Source: Capnocytophaga sp. oral taxon 338 str. F0234
GTDB lineage: Bacteria; Bacteroidota; Bacteroidia; Flavobacteriales; Flavobacteriaceae
Reading direction: 5' to 3'
Assembly (NCBI RefSeq): GCF_000192225.1
Contig: NZ_GL872413.1
Coordinates: 2,102,613 to 2,166,612 of the forward strand
Length of the DNA: 64,000 nucleotides
The notes under the pieces were generated by a model that was not told the origin of the DNA, ran no database searches, and saw only the letters and a list, made by a program, of their open reading frames with translations. Shown in pieces: positions 27,274-36,458 of the stretch. A program made the translations under genes and the position numbers. Each line of letters begins with the position of its first letter. Within the stretch, counting starts at the first letter, position 1.

Positions 27274-28815
27274 CTACAGAGGAGTTCCCTCCTTTGTTTT
27301 GAAACGATATTCAAGATACGAATATGCATCTCTGGGTAGGATACGTATCCATCTTTGATATTTCAAAAACCACTTAAAACGTATAGAGAAAATACCTTTT
27401 GTTAGGTAAGCCGCTATAAATGGATGTATATTTAAAGTAATTCTTCCGTTGTAGTTGCTTTGATAAATAATTTCTTCAAGTGTAGTAGTAATCTGTTCTA
27501 TAAGAACTATAGGAGCATCTACTTCTCCTAATTTACTAGGGTTTTCTTCTTTGGTTTTGATGTTGATTTCAGGACGTACACGCTGGCGTGTAATTTGTAT
27601 AAGTCCAAACTTACTTGGAGGTAATATTTTATGTTTTGCGCGGTCATCTTTCATTTCTTCTCTGAGTGCATCAAAGAGTTTTTGTCGGTTCTCTCCATTA
27701 CTCATATCTATGAAATCCACTACAATAATGCCTCCCATATCTCTTAATCGTAACTGTCGGGCAATTTCAGTTGCTGCTATCAGGTTCACTTCAAAAGCAG
27801 TAGTTTCTTGATTTTCTGCCTTATTAGAATGATTTCCACTATTAACGTCTATTACATGTAGGGCTTCGGTATGCTCTATCACCAAATAAGCACCTTTAGT
27901 CATAGAAACCGTACGTCCTAATCCTGTTTTTATCTGCCTTTCTATATGAAATTTCTCAAAAATAGGCACTGAGGACTTATATAGTTTAACAATATTCACC
28001 TGCTCAGGAGCAATTTCTTGTAGATAATCTCGTATTTGATTATAAAGGGCTTCATTATCCACATGGATTCCCGTGAAAGAGCTATCAAACATATCCCTAA
28101 GAAGGGCACCTGTTCTATTCATTTCACTAAGTATCTTGGAGGGAAAAGTCCCCTGAGATATTTTCTTACACATCTGTACCCATCTTTGGAAGGAATTTTG
28201 CAAATCTCTATCCAAATCAGCTACTTTTTTATCCTGAGCGACTGTACGAATAATCACTCCAAACCCCTTAGGCTTGATACTTTGGACAATTCTTCGTAAT
28301 CGTTCTTTTTCAGTTTTATTTTCTATTTTTTGAGAGATAGATATTCTTTCTGAAAAAGGCACCAATACTAAATACCGTCCAGCAATAGAAAGCTCTGAAC
28401 TTATTCGCGGCCCTTTGGTGGAGATAGGTTCCTTCACTATCTGCACCAATATAGGCTGTCCTGCTTTAAGCACATCACTTATAGCTCCATTCTTATTAAT
28501 ATCTGGTTCTTGCTTAAAGTCCTTCAGAGAGTAATCCTTAAGCTTACCTGAGGAAACCTCCTTAATAAACTTCAACAAGGAAGCCAGTTGAGGGCCTAAG
28601 TCATGATAGTGCAGAAAAGCATCCTTTTCATAACCTACATTCACAAAGGCAGCATTCAGTCCCTGAATAGGTTTATGAATTTTAGCAAGCATGATATCTC
28701 CTACGGCAATTCCCGAGGAATCCTCTTCCTTATGGAGTTCTATTAGGCGACCATTCTTGAGTAAGGCAAAATCAACATCAGAAGCCCCAGAACGTATAAT
28801 TAATTCTTTGGTCAT
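27274..28815 (-). CDS. rng: Ribonuclease E/G family endoribonuclease
   Basis: 513 residues. An S1 RNA-binding segment (about 35-135, VGDIMLAKIHKPIQGLNAAFV) contains an internal insertion rich in Lys and Asp. The catalytic DNase I-like domain has VIDVNSG (Asp323) and VVDFIDM (Asp367), the Mg ligands. After ITRQRVRP the zinc-link CPxCxG cysteines of E. coli RNase E/G are absent (KTKEENPSKLG), as I recall for other flavobacterial members. It cuts single-stranded RNA in rRNA maturation and mRNA turnover. No C-terminal degradosome scaffold is present. It follows the small basic protein gene. Confidence 0.93.
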   Translation of the reverse strand: MTKELIIRSGASDVDFALLKNGRLIELHKEEDSSGIAVGDIMLAKIHKPIQGLNAAFVNVGYEKDAFLHYHDLGPQLASLLKFIKEVSSGKLKDYSLKDFKQEPDINKNGAISDVLKAGQPILVQIVKEPISTKGPRISSELSIAGRYLVLVPFSERISISQKIENKTEKERLRRIVQSIKPKGFGVIIRTVAQDKKVADLDRDLQNSFQRWVQMCKKISQGTFPSKILSEMNRTGALLRDMFDSSFTGIHVDNEALYNQIRDYLQEIAPEQVNIVKLYKSSVPIFEKFHIERQIKTGLGRTVSMTKGAYLVIEHTEALHVIDVNSGNHSNKAENQETTAFEVNLIAATEIARQLRLRDMGGIIVVDFIDMSNGENRQKLFDALREEMKDDRAKHKILPPSKFGLIQITRQRVRPEINIKTKEENPSKLGEVDAPIVLIEQITTTLEEIIYQSNYNGRITLNIHPFIAAYLTKGIFSIRFKWFLKYQRWIRILPRDAYSYLEYRFKTKEGTPL

Positions 28816-28883
28816 TCTGTTATGATTTTAATATATTATATTTCAGTAAGATATAAAATACCTTTTTTTAACAAACAAAACGA

Positions 28884-28911
28884 GAAAAAGTAGTTATATA
28901 ACTACTTTTTC
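28884..28911 (-). terminator. Terminator of the small basic protein gene
   Basis: Perfect 14-bp palindrome (28884-28897 with 28898-28911) that covers the stop codon and last codons of the 30-residue gene and ends in a T run on the minus strand. Confidence 0.65.
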
Positions 28912-28994
28912 TTTTTGTGTCGGTTAGCTCTTGCTCTTTTTTTGCGTTTATGTGTAGCCACTTTATGTCTTTTTCTTTTCTTTCCGCTTGGCAT
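28902..28994 (-). CDS. 30-residue highly basic conserved protein
   Basis: ATG at 28994, TAG at 28902-28904. The translation starts MPSGKKRKRHKVATHKRKKR and ends in HKKKK; 19 of 30 residues are Lys, Arg or His. Peptides of this kind recur between hup and rng in Bacteroidota, and the composition is that of a ribosome- or nucleic-acid-bound peptide. A ribosomal role is a guess. It lies 37 bp downstream of hup and ends at a palindromic terminator. Confidence 0.75.
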   Translation of the reverse strand: MPSGKKRKRHKVATHKRKKRARANRHKKKK

Positions 28995-29031
28995 TTTCGT
29001 TTGAAATTTAAAAAATTAATACTCCGTTATT

Positions 29032-29349
29032 TTATTTCTTTTTAGCTGTTTTAGCTTTAGCTTTTACTTTCACCTTTGTTTTTACGGCTTGCACAAATAC
29101 TTTTGCTGGCTTGAATGCAGGAATATTATGTGCAGGAATGGTGATAGTAGTATTTTTAGAGATGTTTCTTCCTGTTTTTTCTGCTCGTGCTTTAACAATA
29201 AAACTTCCGAAACCTCTCAAATACACATTGTCTCCTTTTTCCAAAGAAGCTTTTATTTCCTCCATAAAGTGCTCTACAGTGTTTTGCACTTCTGTTTTCT
29301 CAATCCCTAACTTTTCAGAGATTTTTGCTACAATTTCTGCTTTTGTCAT
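29032..29349 (-). CDS. hup: HU-family DNA-binding protein with Lys/Ala tail
   Basis: 105 residues. Typical HU/IHF fold: MTKAEIVAKISEKLG start, FMEEIKASLEKGDNVYLRGFGSF and the beta-arm GRNISKNTTITIPAHNIPAFKPAK. Residues 90-105 form an extra KVKVKAKAKTAKKK tail, as in histone-like Bacteroidota HU proteins. It bends and compacts DNA. A promoter at 29479-29508 gives a leader of about 120 nt. Confidence 0.95.
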   Translation of the reverse strand: MTKAEIVAKISEKLGIEKTEVQNTVEHFMEEIKASLEKGDNVYLRGFGSFIVKARAEKTGRNISKNTTITIPAHNIPAFKPAKVFVQAVKTKVKVKAKAKTAKKK

Positions 29350-29478
29350 ATTTTTTCTATTTTAAAGACAAGTTATTTCAATTAGTTCATTTTCACTTTT
29401 TTACAGAGATCTTTTTCTTATTTTTACCCTTAAAAAACAATTATTTTTTACCTCTGTTTCCCAATCGTTTTGAGAGTG

Positions 29479-29508
29479 CAAATATACGAATAAATTACAA
29501 ACCAACAA
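29479..29508 (-). promoter_or_regulatory. Promoter of hup
   Basis: Minus-strand TTG (29506-29508), 19 bp, then TATATTTG (29479-29486). Confidence 0.6.
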
Positions 29509-29930
29509 GTTAATAGAAAAAATTTTTTATCTATTTTTCCTTTTCTTATAATAAGGTAATAAATACAGCAAATACGGCTTAATACTGGATTTTTCTAGGG
29601 GAAGAAAGAGCTTTTTGCTCCTTGATTTCTCTTAAGAGAAACTTGAATTTCTGGACTATAGTATTAAAAGTTTCTTTCAAAAAATTTTATTTTCAATATT
29701 AGTTCCTAACTATACTATTTGGAAAAGCATCCTCTTCCATTATTAATAAACCGTTAAATATATCAAAAATCATCTGTTTGTTTTTTATATTAATCGTCTA
29801 ATAACAAATAACTTACACACCTTAGCGACTATGAAACATTGCTATAGAGTGTTAAATATCACTAAAAAATAGATTAATAATAGAAAAAACTAATAATTTT
29901 GCGCCCAAAACATATAATAATTTAGGACGA
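29509..29930. other. Gene-free stretch with two hairpins
   Basis: No coding sequence is seen. Bases 29608-29620 form a GAGC/GCTC hairpin with a T5 loop, and 29626-29641 are a perfect 16-bp palindrome. A TAATTTTG box at 29894-29901 probably starts the lipocalin-OmpA operon. Confidence 0.45.
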
Positions 29931-30425
29931 ATGAAAAAAATTTTATTCTTATTCATGATCAGTGTAGTAGCTATTTCTTGTAAAACACAAGGGACTATAG
30001 CTAAGAGTACACAGGGTACCCGTCAAGCTAACAAAGTAATCAAAGGAGAATGGACACTTTCCTCTATTACCTATAATGAAAAAGGAAAATATGATATTAC
30101 CCTGCTAAATGATACATCTAAAGAATGTTTTGAGGGTAGCTATTGGAAATTTGTTCCTAACAACTATCGTGGTATCTATGCTATCAATAAGGCAGGATGT
30201 GCAGGAGGAGATCGTCATTTTATCTTTACTGTACAAGAGATGGATAAAACTACCGGTTATTATGACTTTCTGTTAAAGCCTACCAATGAAAAGTATCAGT
30301 CCGAGACCAATGCAGGAGTACGTCTTCACTTAGCATATCTCTCTGAAAATGAAATGCGCTGGGAACAAACTGTCCGTGTGGATGGAAAGCCCTTTGTAAT
30401 CACTATGAATTTCTCAAAAAATTAA
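29931..30425 (+). CDS. Lipocalin-like lipoprotein
   Basis: 164 residues. Lipobox AISC with Cys17, a short spacer, then GEWTLSSITYNEKG, the GxW-type start of bacterial lipocalin-like domains, and beta-strands ending in KPFVITMNFSKN. Two cysteines in the mature part (ECFEG, AGCAGG) may form a disulfide. Probably anchored in the outer membrane and binding a small hydrophobic ligand (inference). It is 10 bp upstream of an OmpA-type lipoprotein and likely cotranscribed. Confidence 0.75.
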   Translation: MKKILFLFMISVVAISCKTQGTIAKSTQGTRQANKVIKGEWTLSSITYNEKGKYDITLLNDTSKECFEGSYWKFVPNNYRGIYAINKAGCAGGDRHFIFTVQEMDKTTGYYDFLLKPTNEKYQSETNAGVRLHLAYLSENEMRWEQTVRVDGKPFVITMNFSKN

Positions 30426-30435
30426 ATAATTAATT

Positions 30436-31131
30436 ATGACAAAAGTATTTAGAAACATAACTTTATTTTTGGTAACGGCTTCTCTGCTTGCCGGTTGTGA
30501 AGCCTATAATAACTCAAACAAAACCCAACGTGGAGCCGTAGTAGGAGCTGCCAGTGGAGCTATCCTTGGAGCTATCCTTGGAAATAATGTAGGTAGCGGA
30601 GGCAATAGCGAACTCGGTGCTGTTATTGGTACCGCTGTAGGAGGTGCTGCAGGAGCTATTATTGGCAACCAAATGGACAGACAAGCTAAAAAAATTGAGG
30701 AAGAAATTCCAGGTGCGGAAGTAAAGCGAGTAGATGACGGTATTGTAGTTACTTTTGATGAAAAAAGTGGAGTTACTTTTGAATTCAACAAAGCCACTCT
30801 TACCTCTGAAGCACAAACCATCCTTAACAAAATGGTAAGTGTTCTTAAAGAATATCCTGATACCAATGTAATTGTAGCAGGGCATACCGACAGTACAGGG
30901 AAAGCTGCTTATAACATGACTCTTTCTGAGAAACGAGCCAAAGCAGTAACCAATTTCTTCACTACCAATGGACTCAATGCCTCTCGCTTCACTACCAAAT
31001 GGTTCGGAGCTACCCAGCCCGCTTATGATAACAGTACAGCAGAAGGCCGTGCTAAGAACAGACGTGTGAATGTTGTTATTGTTCCTAATGAAAAAATGAA
31101 AGAACAAGCAAAACAACAAGCAGAAAAATAA
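30436..31131 (+). CDS. OmpA-family lipoprotein with glycine-zipper segment
   Basis: 231 residues. Lipobox LAGC with Cys21, then a Gly/Ala-rich glycine-zipper segment (about 35-80, GAVVGAASGAILGAILG), and a C-terminal OmpA domain (about 110-225) with VIVAGHTDSTG and NRRVNVVIVP that binds peptidoglycan. YiaD-like architecture. It tethers the outer membrane to the wall. A terminator follows at 31169. Confidence 0.9.
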   Translation: MTKVFRNITLFLVTASLLAGCEAYNNSNKTQRGAVVGAASGAILGAILGNNVGSGGNSELGAVIGTAVGGAAGAIIGNQMDRQAKKIEEEIPGAEVKRVDDGIVVTFDEKSGVTFEFNKATLTSEAQTILNKMVSVLKEYPDTNVIVAGHTDSTGKAAYNMTLSEKRAKAVTNFFTTNGLNASRFTTKWFGATQPAYDNSTAEGRAKNRRVNVVIVPNEKMKEQAKQQAEK

Positions 31132-31168
31132 ATTTTCATAGTTATTATTGTTTTAGTTATTCTATTGT

Positions 31169-31202
31169 AAGAGGCTGTCCGAAAAGGGTAGCCTCTTTTT
31201 TT
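31169..31202 (+). terminator. Terminator of the lipocalin-OmpA operon
   Basis: Perfect 8-bp stem (31169-31176 with 31190-31197) followed by a run of seven T residues. Confidence 0.75.
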
Positions 31203-31237
31203 ATGGATAAATGTTTACTATTAATCATTTTTATTCG

Positions 31238-31245
31238 TATATTTG
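31238..31245 (+). promoter_or_regulatory. -7 box of purC-purD
   Basis: TATATTTG ending 17 bp before the purC ATG; no -33 TTG is evident. Confidence 0.45.
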
Positions 31246-31262
31246 CCAAAAAATAGAACTCT

Positions 31263-32216
31263 ATGAATAGTATTATCTCCACTGATTTTTCTTTCAAAAA
31301 TCAAAAAACTGTCTACAAAGGGAAAGTACGCGATGTATATACCATAGGAGACGATCTTTTGGTAATGGTAGCCACTGATAGGCTTTCCGCTTTTGATGTC
31401 ATTCTCCCCAAAGGGATTCCTTACAAAGGACAAATCCTCAACCAGATAGCCAGCGAATGCATGGAACAGACCAAGTATATTGTCCCCAATTGGCTTTTGG
31501 CAACTCCGGATCCCAATGTATCGGTAGGAATGCTATGTACTCCCTTCAAAGTAGAAATGGTTATCCGTGGTTATCTGGCGGGGCATGCCGCCCGGGAATA
31601 TAAAGCAGGAAAGCGCACCCTCTGTGGAGTTGTACTTCCCGAAGGTCTACAGGAAAATGCACCCCTCCCCTCTCCTATCATCACCCCTTCCACTAAGGCA
31701 GACAATGGCTTACATGATGAGGATATTTCCCGAGAGGAAATCTTAAAAAAAGGGATTATTACCGCTGATGATTATGCCATCATAGAGCAATATACCCATG
31801 CACTCTTTAAGCGTGGTAGTGAATTGGCAAAAGAAAAAGGACTTATTTTAGTAGATACCAAATATGAATTTGGAAAGACAAAAAATGGCACCATTGTCCT
31901 TATAGATGAAGTCCATACTCCGGATTCCTCTCGCTATTTCTATGTAGAGGGATATGGAGAGCGTCTCAAGAAAGGGGAACCTCAAAAACAGCTCTCCAAA
32001 GAATTCGTACGCCAATGGCTCATTGAAAATGGTTTTCAGGGCAAAGCAGGAGAAAAGATTCCCGAAATGACCCATGCCCATATCGCTGCTATTTCCGAGC
32101 GATATATAGAACTCTATGAACATCTGCTGGGAAAAAAGTTTATTAAAGCCGATACTCATAATATTAAAGAGCGTATCTATACCAATGTAAGTGAATACTT
32201 ACATAGCTTGCTATAA
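31263..32216 (+). CDS. purC: Phosphoribosylaminoimidazole-succinocarboxamide synthase
   Basis: 317 residues, SAICAR synthetase. Signatures [27 protein letters not shown] at the N-terminus, [20 protein letters not shown] and [10 protein letters not shown] plus [13 protein letters not shown]. It ligates aspartate to CAIR in purine synthesis. purD follows by 29 bp, in one operon. Length is that of the long form common in Bacteroidota. Confidence 0.96.
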   Translation: MNSIISTDFSFKNQKTVYKGKVRDVYTIGDDLLVMVATDRLSAFDVILPKGIPYKGQILNQIASECMEQTKYIVPNWLLATPDPNVSVGMLCTPFKVEMVIRGYLAGHAAREYKAGKRTLCGVVLPEGLQENAPLPSPIITPSTKADNGLHDEDISREEILKKGIITADDYAIIEQYTHALFKRGSELAKEKGLILVDTKYEFGKTKNGTIVLIDEVHTPDSSRYFYVEGYGERLKKGEPQKQLSKEFVRQWLIENGFQGKAGEKIPEMTHAHIAAISERYIELYEHLLGKKFIKADTHNIKERIYTNVSEYLHSLL

Positions 32217-32245
32217 CCCCACTTTATTCTTAATTTTTCAATCAA

Positions 32246-33517
32246 ATGAATATACTCTTATTAGGTTCAGGGGGCAGAGAACATGCTTTTGCCAAACAAC
32301 TTTCCAAAAGTCCCCTATGTGAGCATCTTTATATTGCGCCAGGAAATGCTGGTACTGCTTTAGAAGGAGAGAATGTAGCCATAGGAGCTACTGATTTTTC
32401 TCAGATAAAGCGCTTTTGCTTAGAAAAAAATATTGAAATGGTCGTAGTAGGACCGGAGGAGCCTCTGGTTAAGGGAATTTTTGATTTCTTTCTTGAAGAA
32501 CCCGAACTTACCCATATAGCCGTTATAGGTCCTTCACAGAGGGGAGCTACCTTAGAAGGTAGCAAAGAGTTCGCTAAGGAGTTCATGCAGCGTCATTATA
32601 TCCCTACTGCTCGCTATGCGAGTTTTACTAAAGAGACTCTTAATGAAGGATTGCATTTCTTGGAGGGTATGCAAGCTCCCTATGTACTAAAAGCTGATGG
32701 ACTTGCTGCAGGAAAGGGCGTGGTTATCTTAGAGGATTTACAAGAAGCTCAAGCAGAACTCAAGAAGATGCTTTTAGAGGAAAAATTTGGCAGTGCCAGC
32801 CAAAAGGTAGTCATTGAGGAATTCCTCAAAGGAATAGAGCTTAGTTGCTTTGTCCTTACCGATGGAAATACCTATCAAATTCTTCCTACGGCTAAGGATT
32901 ATAAGCGTATAGGAGAAGGAGATACTGGACTTAATACAGGGGGCATGGGAGCTGTCTCTCCAGTACCTTTTGCAGATGCTACCTTCATGCAAAAAATAGA
33001 GGAACGCATCATAAAGCCTACCATTGAAGGACTTAAGAAAGAGCAAATTACTTATCATGGTTTTATATTCATTGGGCTTATCAAAGTGAAGGAAGACCCT
33101 TATGTAATTGAATACAACGTACGTATGGGCGACCCTGAAACTGAAGTAGTACTTCCTCGCATACAAACAGACCTTGTAGCCCTCTTGGAAGCTACCGCTA
33201 AGGGTGAATTAAGTAAAATAGAGCTCTCTATAGACTCCAAAAGTGCTACTACCGTGGTGGTGGTTTCTGGCGGATATCCAGAGGATTATCAGAAAGGAAA
33301 AGTTATCTCAGGACTTAATAGTGAATCCGAGAGCATTATATTCCATGCAGGTACTATCCAAAAAGGAGGAAACATACTCTCTGCGGGTGGACGTGTGTTG
33401 GCTGTTACCTCCTTAGATCATAATTTTAAGGATGCTCTAAAAAAATCATATAGTCAAATTAAAAATATATATTTTGAAAATATGTACTACCGGAAAGATA
33501 TCGGATCAGACTTATAA
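32246..33517 (+). CDS. purD: Phosphoribosylamine-glycine ligase
   Basis: 423 residues, ATP-grasp enzyme of purine synthesis. N-terminal LLLGSGGREHAFA, ATP-binding APYVLKADGLAAGKGVVI and the metal-binding block FIGLIKVKEDPYVIEYNVRMGDPE. Full length. Last gene of the pair, before a terminator at 33544-33588. Confidence 0.97.
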   Translation: MNILLLGSGGREHAFAKQLSKSPLCEHLYIAPGNAGTALEGENVAIGATDFSQIKRFCLEKNIEMVVVGPEEPLVKGIFDFFLEEPELTHIAVIGPSQRGATLEGSKEFAKEFMQRHYIPTARYASFTKETLNEGLHFLEGMQAPYVLKADGLAAGKGVVILEDLQEAQAELKKMLLEEKFGSASQKVVIEEFLKGIELSCFVLTDGNTYQILPTAKDYKRIGEGDTGLNTGGMGAVSPVPFADATFMQKIEERIIKPTIEGLKKEQITYHGFIFIGLIKVKEDPYVIEYNVRMGDPETEVVLPRIQTDLVALLEATAKGELSKIELSIDSKSATTVVVVSGGYPEDYQKGKVISGLNSESESIIFHAGTIQKGGNILSAGGRVLAVTSLDHNFKDALKKSYSQIKNIYFENMYYRKDIGSDL

Positions 33518-33543
33518 TTTTCCCTCAAAATTTAATATTTTTT

Positions 33544-33588
33544 AATGTAGAAATGTACATATTAAGAACGTTTCTACATTATTTTTTG
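33544..33588 (+). terminator. Terminator of purC-purD
   Basis: Perfect 10-bp stem (33544-33553 with 33571-33580) followed by a T-rich run. Confidence 0.6.
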
Positions 33589-33670
33589 TCTCGAAATTTA
33601 CTCATTAAGCAAATAATATACATAATTATAAATAAATCAACTACTTATACAAAATAAAATAATTGTATTT

Positions 33671-33705
33671 TTGTTTTCGTATATAAAAAATATTTTTTAG
33701 TTTTG
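33671..33705 (+). promoter_or_regulatory. Promoter of the second TonB receptor
   Basis: TTG at 33671-33673 and TAGTTTTG at 33698-33705, with 24 bp between; slightly long spacing. Confidence 0.4.
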
Positions 33706-33748
33706 CCTAAAATTTAATTACTGTATTATATATAATAAAATTTCAAGT

Positions 33749-36145
33749 ATGAAAACTATTATTCGTTGTATGATGTTTTTCTTTATTCCTTTATTTTCTG
33801 TAGCACAACAGGTTACTTTCAAAGGAAAAATTACGGCTGAGGGGAAGCCTGTTTTTGGAGCAGATGTTATTCTGCGTAAAGGAAATGAGGTAAAAGGTAC
33901 TAGTAGCAAAGCCACTGGGGAATATTCCATAAAAGTTACTTCTGGAGAATATAACCTGAGCGTTTCTTCCGTAGGGTTTAAAACTATTAACCAGAAAATA
34001 TCTCTTACTGAAGGAGAGACTATCACTCAGAATTTTGTCTTGCAAAAGGACTTGTTAGAGATAGATCAAGTGGTTGTTACTGCCACCCGTAATATTATCC
34101 CTCAATATAAATCTCCAGTGGTGGTTAGTAAAGTTACAGGGCATATATTTGAAACTACTCAATCACTAAGTCTTGCTGAAGGTCTTAACTTCACTCCTGG
34201 CCTGCGTACTGAAACCAATTGTCAGAACTGCGGCTTTAACCAATTACGTATTAATGGATTAGAAGGTTCATATTCTCAGATATTAGTAAACGGTCGTCCT
34301 GTATTTTCTTCATTGGCAGGGGTTTATGGTTTAGAGATGATTCCTGCCAATATGATTGACCGTGTAGAGGTTGTCAGGGGAGCTGGATCCGTTCTCTATG
34401 GGGGAAATGCTATAGGCGGTACTGTAAATATCCTTACCAAGGATCCTACTCGCAATACTTTTTCTGTAGGCAATAGTCTCTCTCTGCTTAAGGACGGTAC
34501 TCCTGACAATACTCTCTTTGCCAATGCATCGGTAGTCTCTGATGATTTTGACAAGGGACTCACTCTCTTTGCCTACCAACGTAACCGTAAGCCTTACGAT
34601 GCCAATGATGATAGTTATTCGGAAATTACCAAGCTACATAACACTACTTTCGGAGCAGATGCCTTTTGGAATCCTGCAGAGAATAGTAAAATAAAACTCA
34701 ACTTAAACAGTATCAATGAATTTCGTCGTGGAGGAAACAAATTTGACTTACTTCCTCATGAATCCGATATTACAGAGCAGTTACGTCATCGCATTGTAGC
34801 AGGAGATCTCTCCCTTGAACGATTTTCTGAAGATCTTGCTCACAAATTCTCCCTATACACTTCTGCCCAATATACCGATAGAGATGGATATTACGGAGGT
34901 GGCTTAGGTTATGCAGTTAATAGCAAAGAAGACTTTGATGCCCTCGGCGAAGAGGACAAAAAAGAGTACTTCAAGGCATTAGCGAAGTACGGACATACTA
35001 CAGAATTAGTAGGTGTAGGTGGTGCACAATATGCTTATACCATCACTCCTGAACTGAACCTTTCTTTAGGAAGTGAGTACAAGTATGACAAGGTAAATGA
35101 TAACTATGTAGGACAAAATCGCTCCGTAGACCAAACCGTACGTACCTACGGCAACTACCTACAAGTGGAATGGAATCCTGTAAAAAAGCTAACCTTACTT
35201 GGGGGTAGCCGTTATGATTATGTAGATATCAAGGGTAGCTACCGCTTTGGTGGTGTAGATAAGGATTCCAACAAACAGATATCCAAATTTGTTCCTCGCC
35301 TTACTGCCATGTATGACCTTAGTGAAACTCTCAAACTACGAGGTTCCTTTGCGCAAGGTTACCGAGCTCCTCAAGCTTTTGACGAGGACTTACATACGGA
35401 GGTATTGGATGGAGATCCTATCTTTGTGGAATTAGACAAAGACCTCACCAGTGAAACCTCCAATAGCTATACTGCCTCTCTGAATTATACTAAAAGAGAA
35501 GGGAACACCCAAGCAAACCTTATCTTAGAGGGATTCTATACACGTATTAATAACCGCTTTATCAACCAAGATCTCACCGATATAGGCAATATCAAACATA
35601 AGCTAAAAACCAATGCTACAGATTACCTCAATATCATGGGAATGAATGTAGAGGCGAATTTTTCCTTCGGAACAAAATGGGTATGGCAAACAGGGCTTAC
35701 TTACCAGCAATCTCGCTTCTCAGAGGAGCAAACCATTTGGGAAAATGAGGATACCGCTGCGCCCAAGAAGGTTACTTCTGACCGTGTGATGCGCTCTCCT
35801 GACCTATATGGCTACACTACCCTATCCTATAACCCTATTGCTCCACTTAAGCTCAGCTATAATGGCGTATTCACAGGACAAATGTATGTTCCTCATGTAA
35901 TTGATGCTGAATCAGGAGAACAAATCATAGTAAAGTCACCTAATTTTTACGAGCAAAACCTACGGGCTTCCTACGCTTTTACTCTAAAAGATAATTATAA
36001 ATTGGAGGTTTTTGCAGGGGTAAAGAATATCTTTGACCAATACCAGAAGGATTTTGACAAAGGCAAAGACCGTGATGCTGATTATATCTACGGACCACAA
36101 CATCCTCGTACTTACTTTATGGGACTCTCCTTGTCACTGAATTAA
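33749..36145 (+). CDS. TonB-dependent receptor
   Basis: 798 residues. Signal peptide MKTIIRCMMFFFIPLFSVAQ, CarboxypepD_reg-like domain (about 20-100), plug with QVVVTATRN and CQNCGFNQLRINGLEG, DRVEVVRGAGSVLYGGNAIGG, and a barrel ending in YFMGLSLSLN. The CxxC-containing plug motif is shared by many Bacteroidota siderophore or heme-type receptors, but no ligand can be named. It stands alone, with a strong terminator at 36171-36207. Confidence 0.88.
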   Translation: MKTIIRCMMFFFIPLFSVAQQVTFKGKITAEGKPVFGADVILRKGNEVKGTSSKATGEYSIKVTSGEYNLSVSSVGFKTINQKISLTEGETITQNFVLQKDLLEIDQVVVTATRNIIPQYKSPVVVSKVTGHIFETTQSLSLAEGLNFTPGLRTETNCQNCGFNQLRINGLEGSYSQILVNGRPVFSSLAGVYGLEMIPANMIDRVEVVRGAGSVLYGGNAIGGTVNILTKDPTRNTFSVGNSLSLLKDGTPDNTLFANASVVSDDFDKGLTLFAYQRNRKPYDANDDSYSEITKLHNTTFGADAFWNPAENSKIKLNLNSINEFRRGGNKFDLLPHESDITEQLRHRIVAGDLSLERFSEDLAHKFSLYTSAQYTDRDGYYGGGLGYAVNSKEDFDALGEEDKKEYFKALAKYGHTTELVGVGGAQYAYTITPELNLSLGSEYKYDKVNDNYVGQNRSVDQTVRTYGNYLQVEWNPVKKLTLLGGSRYDYVDIKGSYRFGGVDKDSNKQISKFVPRLTAMYDLSETLKLRGSFAQGYRAPQAFDEDLHTEVLDGDPIFVELDKDLTSETSNSYTASLNYTKREGNTQANLILEGFYTRINNRFINQDLTDIGNIKHKLKTNATDYLNIMGMNVEANFSFGTKWVWQTGLTYQQSRFSEEQTIWENEDTAAPKKVTSDRVMRSPDLYGYTTLSYNPIAPLKLSYNGVFTGQMYVPHVIDAESGEQIIVKSPNFYEQNLRASYAFTLKDNYKLEVFAGVKNIFDQYQKDFDKGKDRDADYIYGPQHPRTYFMGLSLSLN

Positions 36146-36170
36146 TTCTTATCTGACAATAATAACTATG

Positions 36171-36207
36171 AAAATCCAGTATAACAGAGAGTTATACTGG
36201 ATTTTTT
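36171..36207 (+). terminator. Terminator of the TonB receptor
   Basis: Perfect 15-bp inverted repeat (36171-36185 with 36191-36205, 5-nt loop) then TT, 25 bp after the receptor stop. Confidence 0.75.
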
Positions 36208-36340
36208 GAACCTATTAATAGAGTGTAAGAACAGAGGATTATCATAATTATAAACCTACTATACTGTTAAGATTAAACGGATTTCCTCTATAAATCAGAC
36301 ATTTTAGGTTTTCTTCTCTGATAACTTTGAACTTTATTTT

Positions 36341-36446
36341 CAAAGAAATTTGACAATACTTCAAGAATTTTTTATAACTTTGCTCTAAGTTGTTTATTAT
36401 ATTTAATTGTTTGTAGACCAATCAAATATAAGATTTTTTAATCAAA
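36341..36446 (+). repeat. Direct repeat copy A upstream of the CPBP gene
   Basis: 106 bp, about 86% identical to 37397-37504. It contains the CPBP promoter: TTG (36350-36352), 22 bp, TAACTTTG (36375-36382). Confidence 0.75.
36350..36382 (+). promoter_or_regulatory. Promoter of the CPBP protease gene
   Basis: TTGACA at 36350 and TAACTTTG at 36375-36382, spaced 22 bp from the TTG; leader about 75 nt. Confidence 0.55.
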
Positions 36447-36458
36447 TCTTTTTAAAAG

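Noticed and set aside
30504..31119. Long minus-strand open frames of 120 and 201 codons opposite the OmpA-type gene
   Set aside because: They lie fully antisense to a clear OmpA-domain gene, have no family resemblance, and no promoter; they result from the Gly/Ala-rich codon pattern.
31848..32159. 103-codon minus-strand frame opposite purC
   Set aside because: Shadow of the conserved SAICAR synthetase coding sequence.
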